A stretch of DNA of 64,000 bases. It comes from a virus. The notes under the pieces were generated by a model. The model had not been told where the DNA came from. It did no database searches and worked only from the letters and a program-made list of their open reading frames with translations. Shown here one piece after another: positions 41,087-49,769 of the stretch. The position numbers and the translations under genes are program-made. The stretch is taken from positions 268,271 to 332,270 of IMG/VR virus record IMGVR_UViG_3300009703_004110. The stretch is one strand, 5' to 3'. Position 1 is the stretch's first letter. The number at the start of each line of letters is the position of its first letter.

Positions 41087-41500
41087 AAATACTTTATTGC
41101 TTCACGCAATCTATCAACATCATCTTCAAACATTCCAAGTCCAGTATTACAGTTGCTACAAAGCAGACCTCTTACTTTTCTAGTAGAATGGCAATGATCA
41201 ACGTATGGTGTTCCTTTAAAAGTTACTTTACAAATCCCACAAGAATTATTCTGAGCAGCTCTCATATCTTTAAAGTCTTCTAATGTAATACCATATTTAT
41301 ACTTCAACTGATATGACTTCTCAGTTGAATATTTATTTTCCTTCTTACTTTTTTGACGAGAAAGATTATAACACTGTGTCGTACAATATTTAGCCTTCCC
41401 TCGTCTAACCTTAATAGCTAAAGCAATGAAGTCTTGATTGCAACCCTGGCAAACTCTCTTAACCTTTTTTCCCGCCTCTACCTTTCGTATTATCTATCAT
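41077..41500 (-). CDS. Endonuclease VII-like protein, needs +1 frameshift
   Basis: ATG 41500 with GAGGGG upstream starts MIDNTKGRGGKK and would stop at UAA after a run of six A (41465-41470). In the +1 frame it goes on with a zinc finger (VCQGCNQDF...YCTTQC) and the endonuclease VII fold: CGICKVTFKG, YVDHCHSTRKVRGLLCSNCN. No start codon exists in that frame upstream of the zinc finger. The 3' end overlaps tRNA-Ile. Frameshift or sequence error. Confidence 0.7.
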
Positions 41501-41559
41501 AGTATCCCCTCTATGTATATAGTAATAGATTTTGGACTAGTGCGACAAACCGTATTCGC

Positions 41560-41631
41560 CTACTCTCCAAATAGAAACCATGTAACCATTGTAATAAAAA
41601 ATGCAGTGACTGGATCAATTCCCATACACAT
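41560..41631 (-). CDS. Possible 23-residue membrane peptide
   Basis: A short frame between argS and the nuclease gene, starting MCMGIDPVTAFFITM and ending in FLFGE-TAG. It would span a membrane once. No good ribosome binding site is present, so it remains doubtful. The rest of 41501-41661 holds no gene. Confidence 0.3.
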   Translation of the reverse strand: MCMGIDPVTAFFITMVTWFLFGE

Positions 41632-41661
41632 AAATAAAAAGAAAAAGAAGAAAAATGACAC

Positions 41662-42846
41662 CTATACCTCACTTACAATATTCATTCCAAGAAAAGTCAT
41701 GCCTAGTGCCAAGTCATCTAACATTGGCTGAAACAAAGCTTGTCCCTCTGGATTATTCTGAATTTTAACATCCATATAAAGTCCGTTAATTTTCTTTGCT
41801 AACTTAACCAGAGCCGTTAGTAAAGTCTTTGGATTAAGATCACTTTGTGATTTAATCAAAGCATAGATAAGCTCCGGAGACTTTAGCGCACCAGACTCTG
41901 GCTTTAGCCCGGCACTCTGTAAGCGTGCCAAAGTATAGCTCAAGTATAGGCCAGAAGATTGTTTCAGAGATTTAATCTGGTCCAAATCTAATTTCTTAGT
42001 ACTCTTTGGTGAGCTATTCAAAATGAAGCCAACTAATACATTATACGCCAAATCAGGGTTTGGAAACTCGTCAATCAGTAGATCATAAACCTCTTGGGCC
42101 ATGACGGTGTTGCCCTCCCTGCTTGACATCTTCTTCCCTTTAGCGATTACTAGTCCAAGCGGAACATGCGTAATTTCGCCCTCGGGAAATAGCTGTGCCA
42201 ACTTCTTAAAGTGCGGGCCTTGCTCCGAACCCGTTAGATATAACTTACTCTCACCATTCCAGGCTTGAGCTAGAGCGACGTCTTGCCAAAAATAGCTAGT
42301 ACTTCCATCGCTTTTAATTCCAACAACATACTCGTCGTCAGCTATAAAGCCTTTAGTACCTTCATACTTACCATTTCCGCTTACTAAAAGAGAATCGTCA
42401 TTCAATATCATATCTGATGCAAAGAAGACTGCACCATTAATATAGTAGTCAGACCACTTAAGCCATTCTTCTAGTTTGCTTAGGGCGTCTTCTTTGGAAA
42501 CATCACCATCTAATGTGTCCCCAAGGATGGCCACAAAGTCAAGGCCAATCCCCATGTTTTCAAATGCTTTGGCAATGACAAGGTTTGATAGGTGACCAAT
42601 ATGAAGGTGCTTATTTAGATTCGGACTAAACCCATCAACTATCGAATAAGCCTTAGGCTCTACAAACAGATCGTGTAGACTTATACTCTCTGGAATATTA
42701 ATGTTAGTAAACCTTCCAGACTTAACCAAAGTTAAGCTATGATAGTCTGCCCACTTACTGATCTCTTCTGATGGTTTGCCAAATACACATAAAGCAAAGT
42801 CCATCATCGGCGGCGTTGTAGCTACCTTTCCAATATCGATTTTCAT
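41662..42846 (-). CDS. argS: Arginyl-tRNA synthetase, short form
   Basis: 394 residues against about 570 in bacteria. SPNLNKHLHIGHLSN (HIGH), a middle with GSEQGPHFKK, KKMSSREGN (KMSKS equivalent, typical of ArgRS), and a DALR-type C-terminal helix bundle with YLSYTLARLQS. The N-terminal Add-1 domain that contacts the tRNA D-loop is missing. No tRNA-Arg was found here. Confidence 0.9.
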   Translation of the reverse strand: MKIDIGKVATTPPMMDFALCVFGKPSEEISKWADYHSLTLVKSGRFTNINIPESISLHDLFVEPKAYSIVDGFSPNLNKHLHIGHLSNLVIAKAFENMGIGLDFVAILGDTLDGDVSKEDALSKLEEWLKWSDYYINGAVFFASDMILNDDSLLVSGNGKYEGTKGFIADDEYVVGIKSDGSTSYFWQDVALAQAWNGESKLYLTGSEQGPHFKKLAQLFPEGEITHVPLGLVIAKGKKMSSREGNTVMAQEVYDLLIDEFPNPDLAYNVLVGFILNSSPKSTKKLDLDQIKSLKQSSGLYLSYTLARLQSAGLKPESGALKSPELIYALIKSQSDLNPKTLLTALVKLAKKINGLYMDVKIQNNPEGQALFQPMLDDLALGMTFLGMNIVSEV

Positions 42847-42868
42847 AACGACACCTTTGACATTTTAA

Positions 42869-42956
42869 TGGAGGAGGATAGAGGAATCGAACCCCGTGGC
42901 TTTTATACACACCCCAAGGGTTCAAGCCTTGTTTATCTCCGAGTGAGGTATCCTCC
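42869..42956 (-). tRNA. tRNA-Ser(TGA)
   Basis: Acceptor GGAGGAT/ATCCTCC, anticodon stem CAAGG/CCTTG with loop CTTGAAC (TGA), long variable region, T-loop TTCGATT, CCA encoded. The D-arm (CTC-ACTCG-GAG) is unusual and the T-stem has one mismatch. Confidence 0.85.
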
Positions 42957-42965
42957 GATTTTATC

Positions 42966-43892
42966 TTACCTGCGTCCGGGATCAAATCCTGGGACCAGCC
43001 TTAATGAGTTAGCAATCTCTGTTAGATTATCTGGATCAACTTCTATTCCGTAAAAGCCATAATGAGTACCAAACTTTCCAATAGCTAGCTTAACTCCCGC
43101 TTCCGTCTTTGTTCCCCACCATCCGTCAATATCTCCGACGGGGATTCCCATTCTATTGCAATGAGACTGGACAGCTCTAACTCTATCACGCCTCTTAAAG
43201 TTTACGTCAAGTAACTCAGGCATTTCACAGTGCGCCTTCATTTCAATATACTTTCTAATGTATTCCCAATTAAATGCAGGACCCGGATCAGACTTTCTGT
43301 GAGGTGTAACATGTTCGTGGCCAATTACATTCTCTGGAAGAATCTTATATTCCTTCATCCATTGCCATACCTGCCATGATACTGCTTCCATCTGAGGGTC
43401 CGGATATTTAGCCCAATACTTGTCATCCCAATTACCCCTATGATCGGTAAACTTTGCGCACTCTTGTCTGGTAGCAACTCTGACTTTGCGGCTCCTGTAA
43501 GATTCGTCTCGATACCATTCGTCTGGACCCTGAAATACTTCTGGATCAGACTTTGATCTGTTACGATAAACACCGTGCGGAGAGGGTCCGTCCATCTTTC
43601 CATCGGCCCAGCCAAAGTTTACAACTTCTATTCCGAAGCTATGATGGTTCATATTGGAGCGGCCACCCCATTGACCATAACCAGCGTGCCATCCTCTATC
43701 TCCATCCTTTAGATATCGATACAGTGTTCCGTCTCTTTCAATACAAAAGTGAACAGACAAGCCTCTCTTATTCAAAACCTTATAAGTCTGTTTGGCGGTA
43801 AAACCAGCAGTATAGTGCAGGACAATTACCCACGGTGTACGACTCCATCCTTTAGAATAGCCCTTTGTAAGTGGTTGCTCAATAATATTCAT
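42966..43892 (-). CDS. N-acetylmuramoyl-L-alanine amidase (endolysin)
   Basis: About 308 residues from ATG 43892 (GGAGGG upstream). An amidase_2 domain shows VIVLHYTAG (zinc His), GWHAGYG, NHHSFGIEVV and VIGHEHVTPHRKSDPG (zinc His and catalytic region). The C-terminal part (RVRAVQSHCNRMGIPVGDIDGWWG) is a peptidoglycan-binding domain. Cuts cell wall at the end of infection. No signal peptide. No holin was recognised nearby. Confidence 0.93.
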   Translation of the reverse strand: MNIIEQPLTKGYSKGWSRTPWVIVLHYTAGFTAKQTYKVLNKRGLSVHFCIERDGTLYRYLKDGDRGWHAGYGQWGGRSNMNHHSFGIEVVNFGWADGKMDGPSPHGVYRNRSKSDPEVFQGPDEWYRDESYRSRKVRVATRQECAKFTDHRGNWDDKYWAKYPDPQMEAVSWQVWQWMKEYKILPENVIGHEHVTPHRKSDPGPAFNWEYIRKYIEMKAHCEMPELLDVNFKRRDRVRAVQSHCNRMGIPVGDIDGWWGTKTEAGVKLAIGKFGTHYGFYGIEVDPDNLTEIANSLRLVPGFDPGRR

Positions 43893-43933
43893 AAGACCCT
43901 CCGAATACATTATACTATTAGTATTCGGAACTA

Positions 43934-44275
43934 TTAGTCTATATCATCCCAAGACTTACCTTTCTCAAAAAACCATTTTTGCCTTACTCTTATAAAATCA
44001 AACGGACGCTCTATCGTCACGCCCATATCAAGCAATCTAAGATCTGCTACAAACTGCGCAGCTTCTGGAGTATAATACTCAACCTCATCGGCAATCCACT
44101 TGAAATCTGAAAAATCATAGTAATTATATTTCCAAGTTTCTTTTATCAAATTGTCCGTTTCATAAACCTCAACTACAGTATGTGATCTAGGTATACCATT
44201 CAAAGTTGCCTTTCTTATGATAATGGGATAAGCATCAGCAAAGTCTTTATCTTTAATTTCCCATGCAGTTATCAT
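43934..44275 (-). CDS. Hypothetical protein
   Basis: 113 residues, acidic, rich in aromatic residues (WKYNYYDFSDFKWIADEVEYY). It meets the NAD kinase stop. No known family. Confidence 0.6.
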   Translation of the reverse strand: MITAWEIKDKDFADAYPIIIRKATLNGIPRSHTVVEVYETDNLIKETWKYNYYDFSDFKWIADEVEYYTPEAAQFVADLRLLDMGVTIERPFDFIRVRQKWFFEKGKSWDDID

Positions 44276-45009
44276 TAGTTTCTTCTATTAAGAATCTTTT
44301 CGACTAACCGCCGAGTAAAATTGTGACCAGCAAAGTATCCAAGCTTGAGAGTCTGCTCACCAAAAACTACGCGCACAACAGTCTCGCCATCATGGACGCG
44401 ACCATCAGTTACAACTCTTACAGGTCTATATTTGGTATCTTCCGCGCGAATGATGACTTCTGTGGTGCCCGGCAAAACAACAGATCTAAAGTTAGGGTGG
44501 TGTGCGTTGTTAGGCGTAACAACCATATTCTTATTCAGCGGGTGAATAACTGGACCTCCCGCAGAAAAATTATAACCTGTTGAACCAAGCGGTGTTGCTA
44601 CAATAACTCCGTCAGCTACCATCTTTTGAACCAATGACGCACCATCAACTGCAACAGAAATTCTAGCAGTTTGTCCCGATGCTCTTTCGATATAAACGTC
44701 GTTAATTGCGAAGTCAGTCTTGCCGCTTCCAAATTGCGCTTCAAGTGTATGAAACCCTTGAACAGTCCATTCCTGATAACGAATCCCATCCTTAATATCT
44801 GTAGATTCATTCATAAGGAAGCCAAGATGGCCGCCGTTAATAGGTATATAGGTTTTATCAAGCCCATGCTTGCTTGCCGATCCCAAGAGATATCCGTCTC
44901 CTCCAACGACAACAATAATATCTTTGCTTTCGATCAATTCTTCATCAGCCCAATTAAATACAGCTTTTGCCATACTCTTTGCATTAGGACTTTTTCCAAC
45001 TACAATCAT
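44275..45009 (-). CDS. nadK: NAD kinase
   Basis: 244 residues from ATG 45009 (GGGAGAGA upstream); the longer frame would enter a tRNA. VVGGDGYLLGSA contains the GGDG motif near 36-39, then NGGHLGFL, INDVYIERA and ATPLGSTGYNFSAGGP. Makes NADP from NAD+, so it extends the NAD+ route at 30.5-33.6 kb. Confidence 0.95.
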   Translation of the reverse strand: MIVVGKSPNAKSMAKAVFNWADEELIESKDIIVVVGGDGYLLGSASKHGLDKTYIPINGGHLGFLMNESTDIKDGIRYQEWTVQGFHTLEAQFGSGKTDFAINDVYIERASGQTARISVAVDGASLVQKMVADGVIVATPLGSTGYNFSAGGPVIHPLNKNMVVTPNNAHHPNFRSVVLPGTTEVIIRAEDTKYRPVRVVTDGRVHDGETVVRVVFGEQTLKLGYFAGHNFTRRLVEKILNRRN

Positions 45010-45034
45010 CTTCTCTCCCGTCTCTCGGGTTGTA

Positions 45035-45111
45035 TGGTCGTGTCGCAGAGGATTCGAACCTACATTGACCCGGCGATTAAACCCGGGAATGTCCAAGTGA
45101 TAGAGGGCACG
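45035..45111 (-). tRNA. tRNA-like element (TAA loop), degenerate
   Basis: T-loop TTCGAAT, CCA end and a strong stem CCGGG/CCGG around TTTAATC suggest a tRNA with anticodon TAA. Pairs are missing in the acceptor (5 of 7), at 31-39 (G-G) and in the T-stem. It may be a pseudo-tRNA. Confidence 0.4.
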
Positions 45112-45171
45112 CAGAGAGACTTGCTAATCGCAGCAAGATCATTTACCATTTTCACTACACGTCACGATATA

Positions 45172-45200
45172 TGGTAGGAAGTCTGAGATTCGAACTTCCA
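45172..45200 (-). pseudogene. 3' end of a tRNA
   Basis: TTCGAAT CTCAG ACTTCCT A CCA is a perfect tRNA 3' end, but no matching T-stem, anticodon arm or acceptor 5' strand lies upstream. Directly beyond it is a plus-strand HNH gene, so insertion of that gene may have destroyed the tRNA. Confidence 0.5.
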
Positions 45201-45241
45201 GTTTTCTATTACTATTCTACCTATAAATATAGGAGATCGTT

Positions 45242-45883
45242 ATGAAAATTTTAAATTGTAATAAATGTAATAAAGAATTTGAAAGGCGCACAGGAGAATA
45301 TAACCAAGCTATTAGGCGTGGTTATAGGCGTTTTTATTGCTCTAATGAATGTCGAAAGACTCACTGTAAAAAGATTACTAAGATAAATATATCTTGTACA
45401 AATTGTGATACTATATTCCAAAGGCGTCCGCGAGACATTGAAAAGTCTAACACAGGGCGCTTCTTTTGTTCACGAAGTTGCGCAGCTACTTACAATAACA
45501 AACTTAATCCAAAAAGAATAGCGCGACACAGAATTTGCCCAGAGTGTCTTAATAAATTTAAAGGGCAAAATAAATATTGTAGCGCCGAATGCATACCTAA
45601 AAAATCAAAAGAAGAATATAAAAGCGACCATAGAAATAATGTTTCTAACTTAAGAAAGAGAATGAAAGAAAAGGCTATATCTCTTATGGGCGGTGAGTGC
45701 CAGATTTGCAAATACAACAAGTGTTCTCGCGCCTTGCATTTTCACCATATAAATCCGGAAGAAAAAGACTTTAATATATCTCTTGCATCAAGCTGGGAAA
45801 AGGCGAAGTCTGAACTTGATAAGTGTGTTTTATTGTGCGCGAACTGTCATGCCGAAGTTCACGATGGACTTATTGATATATAA
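45242..45883 (+). CDS. HNH endonuclease with multiple zinc fingers
   Basis: 213 residues on the plus strand with AGGAG upstream. Three or four CxxC...CxxxC fingers (CNKCNKEF, CTNCDTIF, CPECLNKF) precede the nuclease end CQICKYNKCSRALHFHHINP...LLCANCHAEVH. Fingers of this type also occur in the 63212 protein and the endonuclease VII-like protein. It stands between a tRNA remnant and tRNA-His. Confidence 0.9.
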   Translation: MKILNCNKCNKEFERRTGEYNQAIRRGYRRFYCSNECRKTHCKKITKINISCTNCDTIFQRRPRDIEKSNTGRFFCSRSCAATYNNKLNPKRIARHRICPECLNKFKGQNKYCSAECIPKKSKEEYKSDHRNNVSNLRKRMKEKAISLMGGECQICKYNKCSRALHFHHINPEEKDFNISLASSWEKAKSELDKCVLLCANCHAEVHDGLIDI

Positions 45884-45888
45884 TATAA

Positions 45889-45964
45889 TGGTAGAGTACC
45901 TTGGATTCGAACCAAGAACGCCGACGTCACAGGACGGAATGATAACCAATTTCAACAATACTCC
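45889..45964 (-). tRNA. tRNA-His(GTG)
   Basis: Acceptor GGAGTAT/GTACTCT (G1-U72), anticodon stem CCGTC/GTCGG (one T-T) with loop CTGTGAC (GTG), T-arm CTTGG/CCAAG, A73, CCA. Bacterial tRNA-His normally has G-1 and C73; here 73 is A, so maturation may differ. Confidence 0.85.
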
Positions 45965-45967
45965 AAA

Positions 45968-46231
45968 TTATTGTATAAATAAATCTAAATTAAATAATAG
46001 AAAATCTTTAGCACAATTATTTATAATATCTTCATCTAATAGCCTCTCTAGGTTCATTTTAGTAGTATGACCCGTTAAAGTAAAAATTTCTCCCGGGAAT
46101 TGGCTATCTAATGTAAATGAAAACTTTGGCGATAGTTGGAAAATTACAACTAATATATGATCACGATCTTTAAAAATATAAATATTTTCATCTAGTGATG
46201 ATATAATACACAAAAATTTTTCAAAAGTCAT
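45968..46231 (-). CDS. FNLDLF-family protein
   Basis: 87 residues. C-terminus DEDIINNCAKDFLLFNLDLF then IQ, a close match to the family motif. Starts right after another family member and ends beside tRNA-His. Function unknown. Confidence 0.65.
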   Translation of the reverse strand: MTFEKFLCIISSLDENIYIFKDRDHILVVIFQLSPKFSFTLDSQFPGEIFTLTGHTTKMNLERLLDEDIINNCAKDFLLFNLDLFIQ

Positions 46232-46236
46232 ATTGT

Positions 46237-46683
46237 CTATACAAACAAATCCATGTTAAACATTATAAAGTCTTTGATAGACTCTGGACCAGAAATCATA
46301 ATCTCTTCTGTGGTTAATATTTGTGAAGTATCAACTATAGATTTATTGACACCAACTAGATAGGGCCATTCATCTGAATCTTGCCTTGCTCTTTCTAGTT
46401 CACGAAGCTGCTGATATTCCGGTACGTTGCCAAGCCTGTCAAAATTATACTTAATCCAAATGGGATTATCCTCCTTAAAGTGTCCAACTAAAACAAGATT
46501 TGTATGATTTACACCAAGGTAAAAATTGTGCGGCAGATTATGTCTATGCTTTCCATAAATCTTTATCCAGTCGAGCCCACTTGAGTAAGTTCTTCTATGA
46601 CTTATAGTCGATGGAATTAAGTTTGTAAACATACCGCTGTCTTTAGCAGTATGATACAACTCACTTATTCTATCTGGATTCAT
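46237..46683 (-). CDS. FNLDLF-family protein
   Basis: 148 residues from ATG 46683, which overlaps the HisRS stop as ATGA. Ends EEIMISGPESIKDFIMFNMD then LFV. The family motif is complete. Coupled to HisRS. Function unknown. Confidence 0.7.
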   Translation of the reverse strand: MNPDRISELYHTAKDSGMFTNLIPSTISHRRTYSSGLDWIKIYGKHRHNLPHNFYLGVNHTNLVLVGHFKEDNPIWIKYNFDRLGNVPEYQQLRELERARQDSDEWPYLVGVNKSIVDTSQILTTEEIMISGPESIKDFIMFNMDLFV

Positions 46684-47298
46684 TTCTTCCTTGCAATCAT
46701 TAGCCTTTCTAGACCTAAGGCCCATCCTGCGCCACCATCATAAGGGCCGCCCCCAAGGATCTGCTTCTTGGTTTTAACAGAAGAAATCTCAAAGGTCTTT
46801 CCTGAGTCATCATATAGATTCAAACCCCTCTTCGCTCCATCTTCTAGAGACCAAGCGTTAGAAGGCAGAACCTTTCTGAATAGCTTAATGGCATCACGCC
46901 TCGTATCTCTACGAGCGTCAAGCGCATTATCCATCAGAAGTTCTACTCCAATCTGTGTGAACTCTCTTAGTCGTTCTGCATCAGTAGTCGACTCATTTCT
47001 AAAGCATCGAGCAACATAGTAAACTTTGCTCGCTCCAAGCTTTTGAGCGCCCATTCCTCTGACATAGTTGGTGACCTCTGGAGTCAACACAACACCATTA
47101 CCTAAGTCAAACATTCTGTTCTCAGTTCCCTCTGTACAGGAAGCGAAAACTTCTTCTTTGGCCAGGATTGGGATTTCAATATAACGGTAACCCCATGCTT
47201 CCAGCCAGGCTGAAATCTCAGCGATGAAGTAACCTCCGGTCAAGACTCTCATTAGCAGAGTAGGCCCTGACACCTTGCGGCGTAATTAACTTAGACAT
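46680..47298 (-). CDS. hisS: HisRS-like catalytic domain, needs +1 frameshift
   Basis: ATG 47298 (GAGGG upstream) starts MSKLITPQGVRAYSANESLDRR, the N-terminal signature of HisRS/HisZ, but meets UGA at 47218-47220. The +1 frame continues EISAWLEAWGYRYIEIPILA, ENRMF, CFRNES (motif 2) and GWALGLERLMI (motif 3). About 206 residues, only the catalytic core; the anticodon domain is absent. Before the likely shift point CUU lies GGAGG at the spacing used by prfB. Reads as HisRS, with HisZ as the alternative. Confidence 0.72.
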
Positions 47299-47938
47299 TT
47301 TTCTTTCCCTCTGTTGTTTTAGCCATTTTGGCCTCGACTATCATTTGAATTAATTCAATCTGACCTTTCAGAGCGTGCTTAATATTCTCATAAGCCAACT
47401 CTTGGTCTGGAAAACGATTCCTTGCCGCTTTAAGCATCGGCAAGATATGCTGCTTGCATTCTTCCATATAAGCCACCTGCTTCTCGCAAGAGAAGACTCC
47501 TGGCATCGTTTGGAAGTTGTGTACTCTGTCGCATCCCTTTACTATAGATGCAATTGGATTGGACGCCATATCTTTGTAATACTGTGTTTGATCCTTCTTG
47601 TCACCGCGATACTTCTTCGTCAAAAGCAAGACACCATCTGCAACTTGCTCACCAAACATAACACGAATAGTTTCAATTGGTACTTCATAGTCTTCAACTA
47701 CATCATGCAAGAGGCAAACAATGAATGTCGCCTCTTCATCACGCAAACCAGTCAAGGTTCGTGCATAATGCGTAATTGATATCTGGTGATGAAACTCAGG
47801 AGTTACCTTATCTTTTCTCAGTCCGTTGTGATATTCCGATGCAAACTCAAGCGCCTCAACAGCCTTGAAGTATCCCTTTCCCAAAAGAAAGGCTCTAATT
47901 CGTTCGCGATGAATGATGAACTTAGAAACAGATGTCAC
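47291..47938 (-). CDS. SpoT-like HD hydrolase, second copy
   Basis: About 215 residues from GTG 47938 (GGAGG upstream); the longer frame enters tRNA-Gly. LLHDVVEDYEV and KGCDRVHNFQT follow the pattern of (p)ppGpp hydrolases, with ITHYART as the first His. It is longer than the copy at 26.8 kb. Substrate not proven. Confidence 0.8.
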   Translation of the reverse strand: MTSVSKFIIHRERIRAFLLGKGYFKAVEALEFASEYHNGLRKDKVTPEFHHQISITHYARTLTGLRDEEATFIVCLLHDVVEDYEVPIETIRVMFGEQVADGVLLLTKKYRGDKKDQTQYYKDMASNPIASIVKGCDRVHNFQTMPGVFSCEKQVAYMEECKQHILPMLKAARNRFPDQELAYENIKHALKGQIELIQMIVEAKMAKTTEGKKNV

Positions 47939-47964
47939 GACGCCTCCGTTAGTTATTTTAAATA

Positions 47965-48047
47965 TGGAGCGGGTGACGAGAATCGAACTCGCCATGTTTA
48001 AAACGCCTGCTTGGAAGGCAGGTTCCCCACCTTGGGGACTCACCCGC
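47965..48047 (-). tRNA. tRNA-Gly(TCC) with long variable loop
   Basis: Acceptor GCGGGTG/CACCCGC, D-stem TCCC/GGGA, anticodon stem CCTGC/GCAGG with loop CTTCCAA (TCC), T-arm GCGAG/CTCGT, CCA. The variable loop has 13 nt (CGTTTTAAACATG), unusual for tRNA-Gly. Confidence 0.9.
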
Positions 48048-48083
48048 ATATTATTCTTTATACTACTGACGCAGTATTTTAAC

Positions 48084-48524
48084 TCATTTTTTATTTTCGC
48101 CTAATGCGTAGATTGCCTCCATCGCATCTTCGTCCTTGGTTGCCTCAAACAAATCTTCCATTGAAGAAAACTTGACACCATGAAGATAGTATTCCTGAGA
48201 ATACCTATCTTCAACAGCAGGTCCATCAATTCTGTGAAGGCGGTCTTCTTCATCAAGATGAACAGCCACTCTCTGTCCATATTTTTCTTGGAAAGAAATC
48301 TTACTATCAGATTCCTCTGCAAAGTATAAGCCGTCAGTATTAATTGCGACCAACATACGATCTGAAAAGCAACGGACTAACGCCATTAGTCCGTCTGTAG
48401 TTTCTTGCAATAAAATAATTCTTCCGAAAGTAGGTTCTGACCGCGCAGCTATTCCGGGCTCCGCTCTCTTATTCTTATGGAACCAGACAGCTTTGTTCAG
48501 CAAATTTTCAACGCCATATATCAT
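48084..48524 (-). CDS. HRxDGPA-repeat protein
   Basis: 146 residues. The second half (EEDRLHRIDGPAVEDRYSQE, then YYLHGVKFSS) has the HRxDGPA pattern of phage repeat proteins of unknown role, and ends MEAIYALGENKK. It is a paralogue of the next upstream gene and overlaps it by ATGA. Confidence 0.75.
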   Translation of the reverse strand: MIYGVENLLNKAVWFHKNKRAEPGIAARSEPTFGRIILLQETTDGLMALVRCFSDRMLVAINTDGLYFAEESDSKISFQEKYGQRVAVHLDEEDRLHRIDGPAVEDRYSQEYYLHGVKFSSMEDLFEATKDEDAMEAIYALGENKK

Positions 48525-48943
48525 TTGACACCCAATTCGTAAATTGCATCCATTTCTTCGCCAGCTTCTTTTGCGGCATCAAACACAGCTTCTGCCGATC
48601 TGCATTGAACTCCTCGATAAAAATACTTATTTCCACCGTAATGCTTATGAGATATAAAGGCCGGCCCACCGAGTCTATGATAACGATCATTAGAATCTAT
48701 ATAAGCTTCAATCAACGGATTTTCACTATTCGTTAAGTGTCCATTATTTTCGCAACCTATATAAATTTTGCCTGCTATCGTATATGAATCAAGTTCACCA
48801 TTGTCAAATGACTGAACAATAATATTGGCCGGTCCCGCTAAACTATTTACACTTAGAATTCTTCCATATTTTGGAACAGTTCTAGTCTTATCATTAGGAT
48901 CTTTACCGTAGAAGAAAACGACTCTTCCTACTAAGACATTCAT
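48521..48943 (-). CDS. HRxGGPA-repeat protein, paralogue
   Basis: 140 residues with the same plan: SNDRYHRLGGPAFISHKHYG, then YFYRGVQCRSAEAVFDAAKE and MDAIYELGVK. Clearly duplicated from or with 48084-48524. Start overlaps the stop of the following family protein. Function unknown. Confidence 0.75.
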   Translation of the reverse strand: MNVLVGRVVFFYGKDPNDKTRTVPKYGRILSVNSLAGPANIIVQSFDNGELDSYTIAGKIYIGCENNGHLTNSENPLIEAYIDSNDRYHRLGGPAFISHKHYGGNKYFYRGVQCRSAEAVFDAAKEAGEEMDAIYELGVK

Positions 48944-49362
48944 GCCGTTACCTGCAAGATATCAAGATAGAACAAAATACTTTCCTTGTCTTTATTACCA
49001 AAAGCGATATCAATCACATGGTATCGGTCTGTCAGTCGAATGGAGTATTGATCGCCCTTTAGAAATAACATTAGAGTTGCCAAATATTACTCGGCTGCCG
49101 TCTCTACTCGGTCTTAATATAACATTAGAAGTTCCAACCCAAAAATCAAGGGACTTTTGCAAATGATTGTCAAAGAGTCAATCTCTACAAGCCTCTCCGC
49201 AAATCTGATATAATCACCCGGGCTATAGCTATTTACTGAACCACTAATCACTTCGGCATGTGTTCCACCAATCTGTGGGTGAATCTTACACTTACCTCTA
49301 CTGCACGGGTTCTTTGGCTTGCTATAGAAAAACTTTCGTAATATACTTCCTATAAGATCCAT
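48940..49362 (-). CDS. FNLDLF-family protein with two frame breaks
   Basis: From ATG 49362 the frame codes MDLIGSILRKFFYSKPKNP... and ...GDYIRFAERLVEID. A coherent stretch (NHLQKSLDFWVGTSNVILRP, then SRDGSRVIF) follows in the -1 frame, and the C-terminus (YHVIDIAFGNKDKESILFYL, then DILQVTA) is back in the first frame and fits the family. The stop overlaps the next ATG. Two compensating indels suggest sequence errors or decay. Confidence 0.5.
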
Positions 49363-49389
49363 CGACCTTCCGTGCGGCTATATGTTAAA

Positions 49390-49466
49390 TGGCTGGGGTA
49401 GTAGGGTTCGAACCTACAAACCTTCCGGTTCAAAGCCGGATGCTCCACCAGTTGAGCTATACCCCA
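49390..49466 (-). tRNA. tRNA-Gln(TTG)
   Basis: Acceptor TGGGGTA/TACCCCA, D-stem GCTC/GAGC, anticodon stem TCCGG/CCGGA with loop CTTTGAA (TTG), T-arm GTAGG/CCTAC, G73 as in bacterial tRNA-Gln, CCA. Confidence 0.95.
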
Positions 49467-49748
49467 TTAAGTTAGAAGATCCATTTCATAAATTAAGAAG
49501 CTTCTAATAGAATCAGGAATTGTATCCCAGATATCTGCCGCCCGCCCCTGGCATATTAAGCGACCTGCCATATCTCTAATTCCCAATCTAATCTGACTTG
49601 TAGTTGCCAGTATACGAATATGATAGTTGTCAAATATAAACTCTGATCTATTCTCAGATTCATAATGCAATTCACAATGCTCTTCCAGTCGTACAGTTAA
49701 TATTTCTTTCTTGACTTTGGACTCTACTGCTTCTGACCAAGTATCCAT
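49467..49748 (-). CDS. FNLDLF-family protein
   Basis: 93 residues. C-terminus ADIWDTIPDSIRSFLIYEMD then LLT matches the family. It fits exactly between tRNA-Leu(TAG) and tRNA-Gln(TTG). Function unknown. Confidence 0.65.
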   Translation of the reverse strand: MDTWSEAVESKVKKEILTVRLEEHCELHYESENRSEFIFDNYHIRILATTSQIRLGIRDMAGRLICQGRAADIWDTIPDSIRSFLIYEMDLLT

Positions 49749-49769
49749 TATTAACTCGCAACATAAGAA

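Noticed and set aside
45010-45096. Longer NAD kinase
   Set aside because: The extra 29 codons lie within the tRNA-like element at 45035-45111.
47939-48049. Longer N-terminus of the second HD protein
   Set aside because: The extra codons lie inside tRNA-Gly(TCC); GTG 47938 with GGAGG is the better start.
48942-49166. Plus-strand 74-residue protein
   Set aside because: It is antisense to the family gene whose C-terminal motif is conserved on the minus strand, and has no ribosome binding site.
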